A stretch of 64,000 nucleotides of DNA from Occallatibacter savannae (lineage in GTDB: Bacteria > Acidobacteriota > Terriglobia > Terriglobales > Acidobacteriaceae): positions 1 to 64,000 of the forward strand of contig NZ_QFFY01000007.1 of NCBI RefSeq assembly GCF_003131205.1. Direction: 5' to 3'. The notes under the pieces are model-generated. The model worked only from the letters and a program-made list of their open reading frames with translations, was not told the origin of the DNA and did not search any database. Positions 52,183-61,032 of this stretch are shown here, one piece after another (within the stretch, counting starts at the first letter, position 1; each line of letters starts with the position of its first letter). The translations under genes and the position numbers were made by a program.

Positions 52183-53178
52183 TTGCATCCCTCTCGCACC
52201 GCTGAAGCCAAGCCGGCGCTAACGTCCATCCCAATCAAGCGCTTCGTAGAACGTGTGCCCGGCGGCATGATGACGCTGCCCCTTGCAGTGGGCGCTATCG
52301 TTTCTACAATCGCGCCAAATACACCCAGGCTGTTCGGCTCTTTCACTGGGGCCCTCTTTACCGGATCGCTGCCCATCCTCGCAGTCTTTTACGTCTGCAT
52401 TGGTGCCACTGTTTCTATTCGATCCCTTCCCGGCGTTTTGAAAAAAGGTGGAGTGCTCCTCGGAACGAAGGTGCTTCTCGGCATCGCTTCCGGAATCCTT
52501 ATTGGGCATTGGCTAGGCATTGAGCCGGTAGCGACTGGGTGGTTCACTGGCTTTTCAACCCTTGCTGTAGTTGCCGCGATCAACGACACCAATGGTGGGT
52601 TGTACATGGCCTTGATGAATCAATTTGGCCGTCCCCAAGATGCCGCCGCGTATTCAGTCATGTCCCTCGAATCAGGCCCCTTCCTTACGATGGTCACGCT
52701 CGGCGTCGCGGGCCTGTCTGCTTTCCCCTGGCAGGCGCTGGTCGGTGCAGTTTTACCACTCGCAATTGGTATGCTCCTCGGAAACCTCGATCCCGATCTT
52801 CGCGAATTCCTCGGCAGAGCTGCGCCTGTGCTGATTCCCTTCTTCGCGTTCGCGCTCGGAGCTACTCTCAATCTGAAACTCGTCTGGAAGGCAGGGCTGT
52901 CCGGGCTGGCTCTCGGGATCTCGGTGCTTGTCCTCTCCGCCCTCTTCCTCGCATGCGCAGACCGGCTGATCGGCGGCAACGGGACCGCTGGTATAGCCGC
53001 TTCAACCACCGCGGGCAACGCGGCCGCTGTTCCCGCCCTGGTTGCTGCGGCAAACCCCAAGTATGCTGCAGCCGCCGCTCCCGCTACCGTTCTCGTAGCG
53101 TGCAGTGTAGTTGTCACTGCGATTGCTGCTCCCTTCCTTACAGCCTGGTGGTCTTCGCGGATATCCTCAAGGCAGTGA
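52183..53178 (+). CDS. 2-keto-3-deoxygluconate permease family transporter (KdgT-like)
   Basis: 331 residues with about ten hydrophobic helices and the family start IKRFVERVPGGMMTLPLAVGAIVSTIAPNTPRLFGSFTGALFTG, followed by STLAVVAAINDTNGGLYMALMNQFG. Length and pattern match KdgT. Its neighbours are a four-carbon acid sugar kinase and a PdxA2-type dehydrogenase, so the true cargo may be D-threonate or a similar sugar acid. The start is a TTG at 52183 without a ribosome site, and no better in-frame start precedes the family core, so the start is weakly supported. It lies 72 bases after the FHA operon. Confidence 0.83.
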   Translation: MHPSRTAEAKPALTSIPIKRFVERVPGGMMTLPLAVGAIVSTIAPNTPRLFGSFTGALFTGSLPILAVFYVCIGATVSIRSLPGVLKKGGVLLGTKVLLGIASGILIGHWLGIEPVATGWFTGFSTLAVVAAINDTNGGLYMALMNQFGRPQDAAAYSVMSLESGPFLTMVTLGVAGLSAFPWQALVGAVLPLAIGMLLGNLDPDLREFLGRAAPVLIPFFAFALGATLNLKLVWKAGLSGLALGISVLVLSALFLACADRLIGGNGTAGIAASTTAGNAAAVPALVAAANPKYAAAAAPATVLVACSVVVTAIAAPFLTAWWSSRISSRQ

Positions 53179-53203
53179 ATGGTGGAGTCTGACTTTGCCC
53201 GGT

Positions 53204-54508
53204 ATGGTGATCATTGCCGACGATCTGACCGGCGCGGCTGACTGCGCGGCCTCGTCCGCCGCACTCGGTTATAAGGCCGTGATCCTGATGCATCCTCTGG
53301 ACGACCAGAGATGCGAGGAAGGCTGCTCGGACGCGGACATTCTCTCCATCGACGCGAACACCCGATGCCTTCCGGTCGAACAGGCTTCCGAGGTGACGTC
53401 CCAGTTAGTTCGTCGATGGGATGCGCGTTTTGCCGGCGGCCCCGGATACGTCCTCTACAAAAAGATCGATTCGACATTGCGAGGCAACGTCGCTGCAGAA
53501 TTGACTGCTCTGCTCAGCGCACGACGCTCTTCCAATCATGGAAGTTCGACAATATCGATCCTTATGGCTCCAGCAGCCCCAGCCCTCGGCCGCACCATGG
53601 TTTACGGGCGCCTCCTCGTGCGCGGAGTGCCTCTGGAAGAAACCGATATATGGCAAGCCGAGGCCGGCACACCCCAATCCAATATCTCTCACCTCCTTGC
53701 CCATGCCCATCTGTCATCTGAACTCATCGATATAGACACAGTTCGATCGAGCCCCACCAGTCTTCACGAAGCGATTCACCGATCCGCAGAAAAATCCGAC
53801 GTTGTCGTCTGCGACGCGGAAACCGATTCCGATCTTTGTGCAATTGCAGAGGCATCACTAGAGGTTCCCGCAATCACCGCATTGGTTGGGTCCGCCGGCC
53901 TCGCCTGCCAGCTTCCACGCGCAATCGGCATGACGCCGAAGCCAGGCCCCTGCGAATGGAACTTCGCTGACGGACCTACTCTGTTCGTGGTCGGCACAAC
54001 TTCGTCTATCTCGCGAGAGCAGGTACGACTTCTCCGGGAGGATTCGGAAGTTGCAACCGTATGTGCAGATCCCACAAGCATGCAGGGATTCTCGAGCATA
54101 CGAACTGAGGTCATGCAAAAGCTCGAGTCCGGCAGAGATGTTCTGCTGACTCTGAACGGCGTCGACCGAATCCCGAGCTATAAAGAACGGTTCATTCAGG
54201 AGGCTCTCTCGCAGGTAGCTTCCACATGCGCACAGTTCCTGGGTGGAGTAGTTGCAACGGGTGGAGCAACAGCGAGAGCCGTCCTCAATGAATTCGGAAT
54301 TGATCGACTGCGTCTGTTGGGCGAGGTTGAGCCGGGATTGGCATTTTCAGTTGCCGACCGTTGGCTGCGTCCTCTGCCCGTAATCACGAAGGCAGGCGCA
54401 TTCGGCTCACCGCAAACCCTCGTGCGGTCCCACGAGTTCTTGGCTAAACTCAAACGCGTGCCACCACAGACTTCAGAGAAGAGCCCGTTGAAGCTTCGCG
54501 AGATCTAG
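53204..54508 (+). CDS. dtnK: Four-carbon acid sugar kinase (DUF1537/DtnK family)
   Basis: 434 residues. VIIADDLTGAADCAASSAALG is the N-terminal substrate motif of the family (DDLTGA), YKKIDSTLRGNVAAEL the second motif, and the C-terminal nucleotide-binding domain ends with GGVVATGGATARAVL and LPVITKAGAFGSPQTL (KAG-FG). Family members phosphorylate D-threonate, D-erythronate or related acids at C4. The following pdxA2-like gene makes D-threonate the best guess. The ATG at 53204 is 17 bases from a GGAG site; a TTG at 53195 has better spacing (7 bases) and would add three residues. It starts 25 bases after the transporter stop. Confidence 0.87.
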   Translation: MVIIADDLTGAADCAASSAALGYKAVILMHPLDDQRCEEGCSDADILSIDANTRCLPVEQASEVTSQLVRRWDARFAGGPGYVLYKKIDSTLRGNVAAELTALLSARRSSNHGSSTISILMAPAAPALGRTMVYGRLLVRGVPLEETDIWQAEAGTPQSNISHLLAHAHLSSELIDIDTVRSSPTSLHEAIHRSAEKSDVVVCDAETDSDLCAIAEASLEVPAITALVGSAGLACQLPRAIGMTPKPGPCEWNFADGPTLFVVGTTSSISREQVRLLREDSEVATVCADPTSMQGFSSIRTEVMQKLESGRDVLLTLNGVDRIPSYKERFIQEALSQVASTCAQFLGGVVATGGATARAVLNEFGIDRLRLLGEVEPGLAFSVADRWLRPLPVITKAGAFGSPQTLVRSHEFLAKLKRVPPQTSEKSPLKLREI

Positions 54509-54509
54509 T

Positions 54510-55505
54510 ATGCAACTACCAATCATTGCAGTCACGATGGGCGACGCCGCTGGTGTCGGCCCTGAAATCATCATGAAGAGCCTTGCTTCCCCCGAGGTGC
54601 ACAAGCTGTGTCATCCCTTGGTCATCGGCGATGCCGGTCGCCTGCGCACGGCCGGTTCGATCGTCGGCACACGACTGAAGGTTGAAAGCATCTCGGAGTC
54701 TGATTTGGAGCACGTAAGCTTCACCTCCGGCACGGTGAATTGCATCGATCTTGAACTGATCCCGCAGAACCTTCCCTGGGGCAAACTCTCGCGTGAAGCC
54801 GGCGAGGCTGCCTACAGATACCTTGAGTTGGCTGCTCGCCTCGCCTTGGCTGGACGAGTTGCCGCCATCTGCACTGCTCCTCTGAACAAGGAAGCTCTCC
54901 ACCTGGCAGGCCACAAATTTCCCGGCCACACCGAAGCCCTCGCCCATCTCACCGGCACTCCCGAAGTCTCCATGATGCTGACCACCCCGAAGATGAAGGT
55001 GTTGCACGTGACGACGCACATCGGCTTGATCGACGCCATCGCCCGCATTGAGCCGGGCTTGGTCGAACGCACCATCGCTCGCGGGCGCGATGCGCTTGAG
55101 CGTTCCGGCATCGTGAACCCGCACATCGGTGTCTGCGGAATCAACCCGCATGCCGGCGAGAATGGACTCTTCGGACATGGCGAAGAGGAAGAAAAAATCA
55201 TTCCGGCAATCGAAGCCTGTCGGAGCCGTGGTTGGAACGTAGAGGGTCCCTTGCCCGCAGACACACTCTTTTATTGCGCACAGCGCGGCGACTTCGATCT
55301 GGTCATCGCCATGTACCACGATCAGGGCCACGGCCCCGTGAAAGTGCTCGGACTCGAGTCTGGCGTCAACATCACCATTGGGCTGCCGGTGGTCAGGACA
55401 TCAGTCGATCACGGGACAGCATTCGACATCGCGGGAACCGGAGTGGCGGACGAACGCAGCCTTCTCGAAGCCATACGACAAGCCGTCCAACTCGCGCCGA
55501 AGTAA
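54510..55505 (+). CDS. pdxA2: PdxA2-like 4-phospho-D-threonate dehydrogenase
   Basis: 331 residues of the PdxA family: AVTMGDAAGVGPEII at the N-terminus, the metal-binding histidines in AGHKFPGHTEALAHLTGTPEV and YHDQGHGPVKVLG, and the HGTAFDIAGTG end. PdxA proper oxidises 4-phospho-hydroxythreonine in vitamin B6 synthesis. The PdxA2 group, found next to DUF1537 kinases as here, oxidatively decarboxylates 4-phospho-D-threonate to dihydroxyacetone phosphate. The gene starts one base after the kinase stop. The operon would thus feed a sugar acid into glycolysis. Confidence 0.87.
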   Translation: MQLPIIAVTMGDAAGVGPEIIMKSLASPEVHKLCHPLVIGDAGRLRTAGSIVGTRLKVESISESDLEHVSFTSGTVNCIDLELIPQNLPWGKLSREAGEAAYRYLELAARLALAGRVAAICTAPLNKEALHLAGHKFPGHTEALAHLTGTPEVSMMLTTPKMKVLHVTTHIGLIDAIARIEPGLVERTIARGRDALERSGIVNPHIGVCGINPHAGENGLFGHGEEEEKIIPAIEACRSRGWNVEGPLPADTLFYCAQRGDFDLVIAMYHDQGHGPVKVLGLESGVNITIGLPVVRTSVDHGTAFDIAGTGVADERSLLEAIRQAVQLAPK

Positions 55506-55619
55506 ATTACCACCCAACGCGCCCTATGCCTGAGAAACGGCTTGATCTAAGTCGGTTATGGAACAGACAGGAAAACTAAAAACACTTCTAGCTCGCAATA
55601 TGCCCCTTAGACGAAAACA

Positions 55620-55646
55620 GGAGCAAAGAATAGCTCTCTCTGCTCC
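55620..55646 (-). terminator. Intrinsic terminator of nrdJ
   Basis: On the minus strand a GGAGCA/TGCTCC stem with a 15-base loop lies about 20 bases after the nrdJ stop and is followed by TGTTTT. It sits between the convergent pdxA2 and nrdJ genes. The stem is short (6 bp), so the call is moderate. Confidence 0.5.
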
Positions 55647-55667
55647 CGTAAAAGTAGCAATTAGTTC

Positions 55668-58600
55668 CTAGCTGCATCCACTCGTCGACCCGCAGCTCAT
55701 GCAGCGGTAGCAGCTTCCATTGCGCACCATGATGGCTCCGCAGGTAGAGCAGCTTGGCGCATCGCCCATTTCGTACATCCCCCTCATCGCGTCCGACGCG
55801 TGAAAGAGTCCACGATCCTGCAGTGCCGGAGCGCTACCCGAAACCTGGCTTGAGCTGGTCGCCTCGGGCGCAATGCTGCCGCCCGGCGCCGACGTGCTGC
55901 CCATGCCGGAGTAGCTGCGCTTCGCCATCTCCTCTGCAAGTCTCGACAGCTGGTTGTGCTCATCCGCTTCTGGCTCGCTGTCCAGAATCGTCGGCGTCTC
56001 TGGAATCGGCGCCGCCTGCGGAGCAAGCCCCGCAAACAACGTCAGCTGCTCGCCCGACAGGAACCGCAGATTGAGCCAGCGGAAGATGTAGTCCATCAGG
56101 CTCTTCGCGTAGCCGATCTGCTCGTTGCCCGTCCAGCCCGAGGGCTCAAACCGCGTGTGCGCAAACTTCTCGCAGAGCACGCGCAGCGGAACACCGTGCT
56201 GCAGCGCCAAAGAGATCGAGGTCGCAAACGCATCCATCAGTCCGGATACCGTCGAACCCTCCTTCGCCATCTTGATGAAGATCTCGCCCGGCTGTCCCGT
56301 CGGATACAAACCTACAGTGATATACCCCTCGTGACCCGCAATCGAGAACTTATGCGTTACCGACGCCCGCTCTTCCTGCAGCCTGTGGCGCACTGCGCGC
56401 GGCGGCGCGTTCAGATCCTGCGACTGAGCCTCGGGCGACAACGCCGCCGTCAACTGTGGAATGTTCGCAGCCTTCGCAATCTCATCGAGCGCCCGCTGGA
56501 ACACACCGGCTGCCGAAACCACCGACTTCGCCGCGACTTCAACCTTCTCGGTAGGCTTCGATTCGAGCACCTTGATATCCGCATCGGCCGCAGGCTGTCC
56601 AGCCGCGAGCTGCGCCAGGACGCGCTGCCCCGCCACGTCCAGTGCCGTCGCTTCTTTCTTAGTGTCGATGCTCGTGTTCAGCGGCTGCGTGCCCTTCGAA
56701 CCGTCGCGGTAGATAGCCACGGCCTTGATGCCCTGACGCCAGCTCTCGGCGTAGGCTTCCGCGATGTCTTCAACCGTCGCCTCGTTCGGCAGATTCACAG
56801 TCTTCGAAATCGCCCCGGAAAGGAACGGCTGCGTCGCCGACATCATCTTGATGTGGCCCATGTAGTGAATCGAACGCGTGCCCTTTGCCGGCTTGAACGA
56901 GCAGTCGAACACCGGCAGATGCTCCGGCTTGATGCCCGGCGCGCCTTCGATTGTTCCGGTCGCATCGATGTAGCTCACAATCGCGTCAACCTGATCGTTG
57001 TTGTAGCCGAGCTTGAACAGCGCTGCAGGCACCGTGTTGTTCACAATCTTGATCATGCCGCCGCCCACAAGCTTCTTGTACTTCACCAGCGCAAGATCGG
57101 GCTCGATCCCCGTCGTGTCGCAATCCATCATGAAGCCGATCGTACCCGTCGGCGCCAGCACCGTGGTCTGCGAGTTGCGATAGCCATACCGCTCGCCGTA
57201 CACCAGAGCCATATCCCAGCACTCGCGGCTAGATTCAATCAACGCCTCGAGTTGCGGAAGCATGAACGGCTCGCCGCTGGTACGCGACTTGCCAATGTTG
57301 TTCACCTCCGCGCGATGCATGCGGATCACGTTCAAGAACGGCTCGCGGTTCACATAGAACCCAGGGCAAGCTCCGCCCTGCCGCTCCACACTCGCGGTAA
57401 GCGGCGTGGCGGACGCCAGGGATGGCGCATTCGCCGCCAGCACAGCCGACTGCAGGTAAGCCTGCCCGCACATGATCGCTGTCAGAGCAGCAGCCAGATC
57501 GCGTCCGGTCGCCGAATCGTACGGAATACCAAACGACATCAGCAGCGCGCCCAGGTTCGCATACCCAAGGCCAAGCGGCCGATAGTCATGCGAGTTCCGC
57601 GCAATCTTTTCCGTCGGATATCCCGAGTTATCGACAAGAATCTCCATCGCCGTAATCACGACCGAAATCGCGTGCCGATATTCAGGAATGTTGAACACGC
57701 CGTTCGACGAGACAAACTTCATCAGGTTGAAGCTCGCCAGGTTGCACGCCGAGTTGTCCAGGAACATGTACTCGCTGCAAGGATTCGACGCATTGATCCG
57801 CGCCGTGTTCTTCGACGTGTGCCACTTGTTGATCGTCGTGTCGAACTGCAGTCCCGGATCGCCGCAATGCCACGTCGCATCGGCAATCTTCCGCATAATC
57901 TCGCGCGCCTTGAACGGCTGCACAGGCTTCTGGTCCTTCACGCCCTTCGTCCAGTACTCACCGTCGCTCTCATACGCGCGCATAAATTCATCCGTCACGC
58001 GCACCGAGTTGTTCGCATTCTGGAAGAAGATCGACGAGAACGCCTCCGAGTCCGGACCCGAGCCGTCATAGCCATTCCGGATCAGCGTGTGCGCCTTGGC
58101 CTCTTCCTTCGCCTTGCACTCGATGAAGTCGATGATGTCCGGGTGCTCCGCGTTTAGGATCGCCATCTTCGCCGCGCGCCGCGTCTTGCCGCCGCTCTTG
58201 ATCACGCCGGCGAACGCATCCAGCCCACGCATAAAGCTCAGCGGACCGCTGGCCGTTCCGCCGCCTGTCACGCCTTCGTGGCTCGAACGGAGCGAGCTGA
58301 AGTTGGTCCCTGTTCCCGACCCGTACTTGAACAGCAGCGCCTCCGTGCGCGCCAGTTCCATGATGCCTTCCATCGAGTCGTCGACGGAGTTGATGAAGCA
58401 GGCCGAGCACTGCGGATTCTTGTAGCCCGTCGCTCCATGCACCACACCGCCCGTCGCCGGATCCCAATGCCAGTTCGCGCCGGCCGCATGCGGCTCCAGT
58501 CGGTCGCAGCCCACGTTGAACCACACCGGCGAGTTGAACGCCACCTTTTGCGTCAGCAGCATGTGCGCAAGCTCATCGTGGAAAATCGCCGCATCGTTGT

Positions 58601-58955
58601 CCGACGCAAAGTACCCGCCCGCGATACCCCAGTCGCGAACCGTCTCCGCAACGCGCGACACAAGCTGCCGAACGCCGCTCTCGCGCTCCGGCGAGCCCAT
58701 CGGTCCGTGCAGATACTTGGAGGCCACAATGTTGGTCGCGGTCATCGACCAGTCGACAGGAATGTCCACGTCCTTCTGCTCGAAGATCGTGTTGCCCCTG
58801 CTGTCGGCAATCAGGGCTGTACGTCGCTCCCACTTCACTTCGTCGTAGGGGGACACCCCTTCAGTCGAAAAACGGCGGGAAAAGGTCAAGCCACCCTGGC
58901 TCTTGGGAGTCTGCAGGGCTGCGTCGGTAGATGTCTGAAGGTGGGCCTCGCTCAT
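55668..58955 (-). CDS. nrdJ: Adenosylcobalamin-dependent (class II) ribonucleotide reductase
   Basis: 1095 residues. Recognisable NrdJ blocks: VAFNSPVWFNVG, NPQCSACFINSVDDSMEGI, KYGSGTGTNFSSLRS, KTRRAAKMAILN, INASNPCSEYMFLDNSACNLASFNL (active-site Cys and neighbours), and VLAPTGTIGFMMDCDTTGIEPD. The C-terminal region has a Cys-rich zinc-ribbon-like end (CSTCGAIMVRNGSCYRCMSCG), as in the long NrdJ form. It reduces ribonucleotides to deoxyribonucleotides using B12 and works with or without oxygen. The start at 58955 has GGAGAG eight bases upstream; a longer frame to 59015 is less likely. Promoter and NrdR box are seen upstream. Confidence 0.95.
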   Translation of the reverse strand: MSEAHLQTSTDAALQTPKSQGGLTFSRRFSTEGVSPYDEVKWERRTALIADSRGNTIFEQKDVDIPVDWSMTATNIVASKYLHGPMGSPERESGVRQLVSRVAETVRDWGIAGGYFASDNDAAIFHDELAHMLLTQKVAFNSPVWFNVGCDRLEPHAAGANWHWDPATGGVVHGATGYKNPQCSACFINSVDDSMEGIMELARTEALLFKYGSGTGTNFSSLRSSHEGVTGGGTASGPLSFMRGLDAFAGVIKSGGKTRRAAKMAILNAEHPDIIDFIECKAKEEAKAHTLIRNGYDGSGPDSEAFSSIFFQNANNSVRVTDEFMRAYESDGEYWTKGVKDQKPVQPFKAREIMRKIADATWHCGDPGLQFDTTINKWHTSKNTARINASNPCSEYMFLDNSACNLASFNLMKFVSSNGVFNIPEYRHAISVVITAMEILVDNSGYPTEKIARNSHDYRPLGLGYANLGALLMSFGIPYDSATGRDLAAALTAIMCGQAYLQSAVLAANAPSLASATPLTASVERQGGACPGFYVNREPFLNVIRMHRAEVNNIGKSRTSGEPFMLPQLEALIESSRECWDMALVYGERYGYRNSQTTVLAPTGTIGFMMDCDTTGIEPDLALVKYKKLVGGGMIKIVNNTVPAALFKLGYNNDQVDAIVSYIDATGTIEGAPGIKPEHLPVFDCSFKPAKGTRSIHYMGHIKMMSATQPFLSGAISKTVNLPNEATVEDIAEAYAESWRQGIKAVAIYRDGSKGTQPLNTSIDTKKEATALDVAGQRVLAQLAAGQPAADADIKVLESKPTEKVEVAAKSVVSAAGVFQRALDEIAKAANIPQLTAALSPEAQSQDLNAPPRAVRHRLQEERASVTHKFSIAGHEGYITVGLYPTGQPGEIFIKMAKEGSTVSGLMDAFATSISLALQHGVPLRVLCEKFAHTRFEPSGWTGNEQIGYAKSLMDYIFRWLNLRFLSGEQLTLFAGLAPQAAPIPETPTILDSEPEADEHNQLSRLAEEMAKRSYSGMGSTSAPGGSIAPEATSSSQVSGSAPALQDRGLFHASDAMRGMYEMGDAPSCSTCGAIMVRNGSCYRCMSCGSTSGCS

Positions 58956-59045
58956 CGATTTCTCTCCATTGGCGATTTCTTGAAAACACCTGTCCCTGAG
59001 GCGTTTAACGGCCAAATCTGGGGCGGGGTAAATACTGCAGCAAAC

Positions 59046-59064
59046 GAAAAGCGGGGGGCTTTTC
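59046..59064 (-). other. Hairpin in the nrdJ leader
   Basis: GAAAAGC, GGGGG loop, GCTTTTC (plus strand) is a perfect 7-bp stem about 90 bases before the nrdJ start and within its predicted ~178-base leader. It could be an attenuator or an RNA-stability element. The leader does not show the conserved core of a cobalamin riboswitch. Confidence 0.45.
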
Positions 59065-59139
59065 CTGACTGCTTTCTGTCCTAATCTCGAGCGGCTGCAG
59101 GCGGGACATCATTAAAGTCTCTTTACAGTCGCAGATGCA

Positions 59140-59168
59140 AAAATAGCGCTGTCGGTAGGGCCTGTCAA
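59140..59168 (-). promoter_or_regulatory. Sigma-70-type promoter of nrdJ
   Basis: Reading the minus strand, TTGACA (59168-59163), a 17-base spacer and TATTTT (59145-59140). The -35 box is perfect and the spacing ideal. Transcription would start near 59133, leaving a leader of about 178 bases. Confidence 0.75.
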
Positions 59169-59175
59169 CCATAAA

Positions 59176-59191
59176 CCACAACATATTGTGT
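59176..59191 (-). promoter_or_regulatory. NrdR box upstream of nrdJ
   Basis: The 16-mer ACACAATATGTTGTGG (minus strand) matches the NrdR consensus acaCwAtATaTwGtgt at 14 of 16 positions. It lies seven bases upstream of the -35 box. NrdR is the ATP/dATP-sensing repressor of ribonucleotide reductase genes. The usual second box one or three helix turns away was not found. The rest of 59192-59494 shows nothing else. Confidence 0.7.
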
Positions 59192-59494
59192 ATGGCTGCT
59201 ACTTACTGCATCCGCCCTCTAAACACTGGGATTCAGCCTGTGGAAAGCCCCAAAAAGGGCACCAATAGCGCACTTCCACCGTCTGAATTGCCTAAAATCC
59301 AGTGCAGACGCGGTCGTCCGGGCAGCATCGTTCTGAAACTCAAGACTAGAGGGGGGAGGGGGTGCGTACAAGGCGCAGAACGGGTGCATTTCAGGTATTT
59401 TTGCTGTGCGAAATCGAGCAAAATGTGGAGAAGCCGGACGTTACTTTCTTGGCACGGCCGCACGGCTCAGCTGCATCGCTGATAGCCTGAGTTC

Positions 59495-60178
59495 ATGCCG
59501 TCATCTCAGCCCCTCGCCGGGTGGAAACCCGTCGCGCTTCCCCGCCCCGCATCGCTCGCCGGACGGTGTGTCCAGCTCTTCCCATTGAGCGCTGAGAAGC
59601 ACACCGCTGACCTCTGGAGCGCGGTGCAGGGCCACGACGAGGTCTGGGACTACCTCAGCGACGGTCCCTACGCAACCGAGCCGGATCTGAGGCGCGCCAT
59701 CGAAGCCAAAGAGGCAGGCACGGCAGCGGCCTTTCTCGCCATCATTCCCAAAGCCAGCGGCAAGGCCGAAGGCTACGCCAGCTACATGCGCATGGATCCA
59801 GCCAACGGGGTCATCGAGGTCGGCAACATCTTGATGACGCCATCCCTGCAGAAGACCACCGCAGCCACTGAAGCCATGTACCTGATGGCGCGCCACATCT
59901 TCGACGACCTCGGCTACCGCCGCTACGAGTGGAAGTGCAACGCCCTCAACGGCCCTTCTCGCCGTGCGGCTCTGCGCTACGGCTTCACCTTCGAGGGAAT
60001 CTTCCGCCAGCACATGATCATCAAGGGCCAAAACCGCGACACAGCCTGGTTTTCCATGCTCGATTCCGAATGGCCCGCCCGCAAAACCGCCTTCGAAGCT
60101 TGGCTCGACCCCACCAACTTCGACGCCGACGGCCATCAGCGAAAATCCCTCTCGCAAATCGCCGCCAACCTGCCCTGA
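59495..60178 (+). CDS. GNAT family N-acetyltransferase (RimJ/RimL type)
   Basis: 227 residues. Features: LAGRCVQLFPLSAEKHTADLWSAV at the start, GVIEVGNILMTPSLQKTTAATEAMYLMARHIFDDLGYRRYEWKCNALNGPSRRAALRYGFTFEGIFRQHMIIKGQNRDTAWFSMLDSEW as the acetyl-CoA-binding core and C-terminal strands. This is the RimJ/RimL-like acetyltransferase subgroup that modifies protein N-termini or small amines. The substrate is unknown. No clear ribosome site precedes the ATG at 59495. It stands alone between nrdJ (divergent) and the next gene. Confidence 0.85.
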   Translation: MPSSQPLAGWKPVALPRPASLAGRCVQLFPLSAEKHTADLWSAVQGHDEVWDYLSDGPYATEPDLRRAIEAKEAGTAAAFLAIIPKASGKAEGYASYMRMDPANGVIEVGNILMTPSLQKTTAATEAMYLMARHIFDDLGYRRYEWKCNALNGPSRRAALRYGFTFEGIFRQHMIIKGQNRDTAWFSMLDSEWPARKTAFEAWLDPTNFDADGHQRKSLSQIAANLP

Positions 60179-60187
60179 AACACGAAG

Positions 60188-60225
60188 TGTCATTTCGACC
60201 GGAGCGCAGCGGAGCGGAGAAACCT
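60188..60225 (+). repeat. Dispersed repeat unit (TGTCATTTCGACCGGAGCG type)
   Basis: The 38-base stretch from TGTCATTTCGACC to GGAGAAACCT has the form of a short extragenic repeat I recall in many copies in Acidobacteria and some other genomes. Only one copy is in this window, so the repeat nature comes from recollection and not from this sequence. It follows the GNAT gene by about ten bases. Confidence 0.5.
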
Positions 60226-60399
60226 CCAGTTGTTCTTGGCCTTGGGAACCCGCAGCTGCTCTTTGCTCAGATCAAAACCACGCTCAAATTTGACCTGCGC
60301 CGAGCCGCATGTGCCTGCGTCCACTCTCCTCCCCGCATCTGAACCATCTGCAGCGACGGCATCCAGTTTCCGCCGCATATCCAGACACGTGGAGGAACC

Positions 60400-60912
60400 A
60401 TGTCGGAAGCAAAAGAACTCACTGGCCCCGAAGGGCTGAAGAAGATCGGAAGCCTAATTTCCGAAATACGGTTTGCGATGCTCACAACCGCCGCACAGGA
60501 CGGCTCATTCGACAGCCGCCCCATGGCGACGCAGAAGAAGGAATTCGACGGAACCCTCTGGTTCCTTACCGCGCACGACTCGCGCAAAGTCGACGAGATC
60601 GCCGCCGACCAGCATGTCGGCCTCATGTACGCCGACCCCAAGGACCAGAACTACGTCACCATCAAAGGCCGTGCCAATGTCTCGCGCGACAAGGCTAAAA
60701 TCCACGAGCTCTGGAACCCCATGTACAAAGCCTGGTTCCCCGGTGGCGAAGACGATCCGCAGATCCGCGTCCTGCGCGTCGACGTTGATGAAGCCGAGTA
60801 CTGGGAAGCCAGCGACAGCAAAATCGTCCGCAGCCTCAAATACCTCGCCGCAGCGGCCACCAGGGGCGCCGTCGACGTAGGCACCCACGGCACCGTCACC
60901 CTCAATCGCTGA
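60400..60912 (+). CDS. Pyridoxamine 5'-phosphate oxidase-fold protein (general stress protein 26-like)
   Basis: 170 residues of the split-barrel flavin-binding fold: LISEIRFAMLTTAAQDGSFDSRPMATQ, then LWFLTAHDSRKVDEI, then YVTIKGRANVSRD and LWNPMYKAWFPGGEDDPQIRVLRVDVDEAEYWE, the mark of the general stress protein 26 group. Such proteins bind FMN, FAD or F420 and their substrates are mostly unknown. A GGAGG ribosome site lies five bases before the ATG at 60400. Hairpins follow the gene. Confidence 0.87.
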   Translation: MSEAKELTGPEGLKKIGSLISEIRFAMLTTAAQDGSFDSRPMATQKKEFDGTLWFLTAHDSRKVDEIAADQHVGLMYADPKDQNYVTIKGRANVSRDKAKIHELWNPMYKAWFPGGEDDPQIRVLRVDVDEAEYWEASDSKIVRSLKYLAAAATRGAVDVGTHGTVTLNR

Positions 60913-60942
60913 CCTCTCCCCCGACTCTTGAAATCCGGAAGC

Positions 60943-60971
60943 CCCTGGTGCCTCGCATTTGGGCACCAGGG
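60943..60971 (+). terminator. Hairpin after the split-barrel gene
   Basis: Perfect 10-bp stem (CCCTGGTGCC and its complement at 60962-60971) with a 9-base loop, about 30 bases after the stop codon at 60912. No T-run follows, so it is a structural rather than a classic intrinsic terminator. Confidence 0.55.
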
Positions 60972-61032
60972 ATTCCCGTTACCATCGATCCCCCCGAGGC
61001 CCCGCGCATCGCCACGTATTCAGGTGCCCATA

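Noticed and set aside
55956..58157. 733-codon plus-strand frame
   Set aside because: Long but antisense to nrdJ, extremely Arg-rich and without any recognisable domain.
58956..59160. Cobalamin riboswitch before nrdJ
   Set aside because: I looked for the conserved B12-box core on the minus strand and did not find it.
59233..59463. 76-codon minus-strand frame upstream of nrdJ
   Set aside because: It overlaps the region expected to be non-coding leader/promoter space and has no family likeness.
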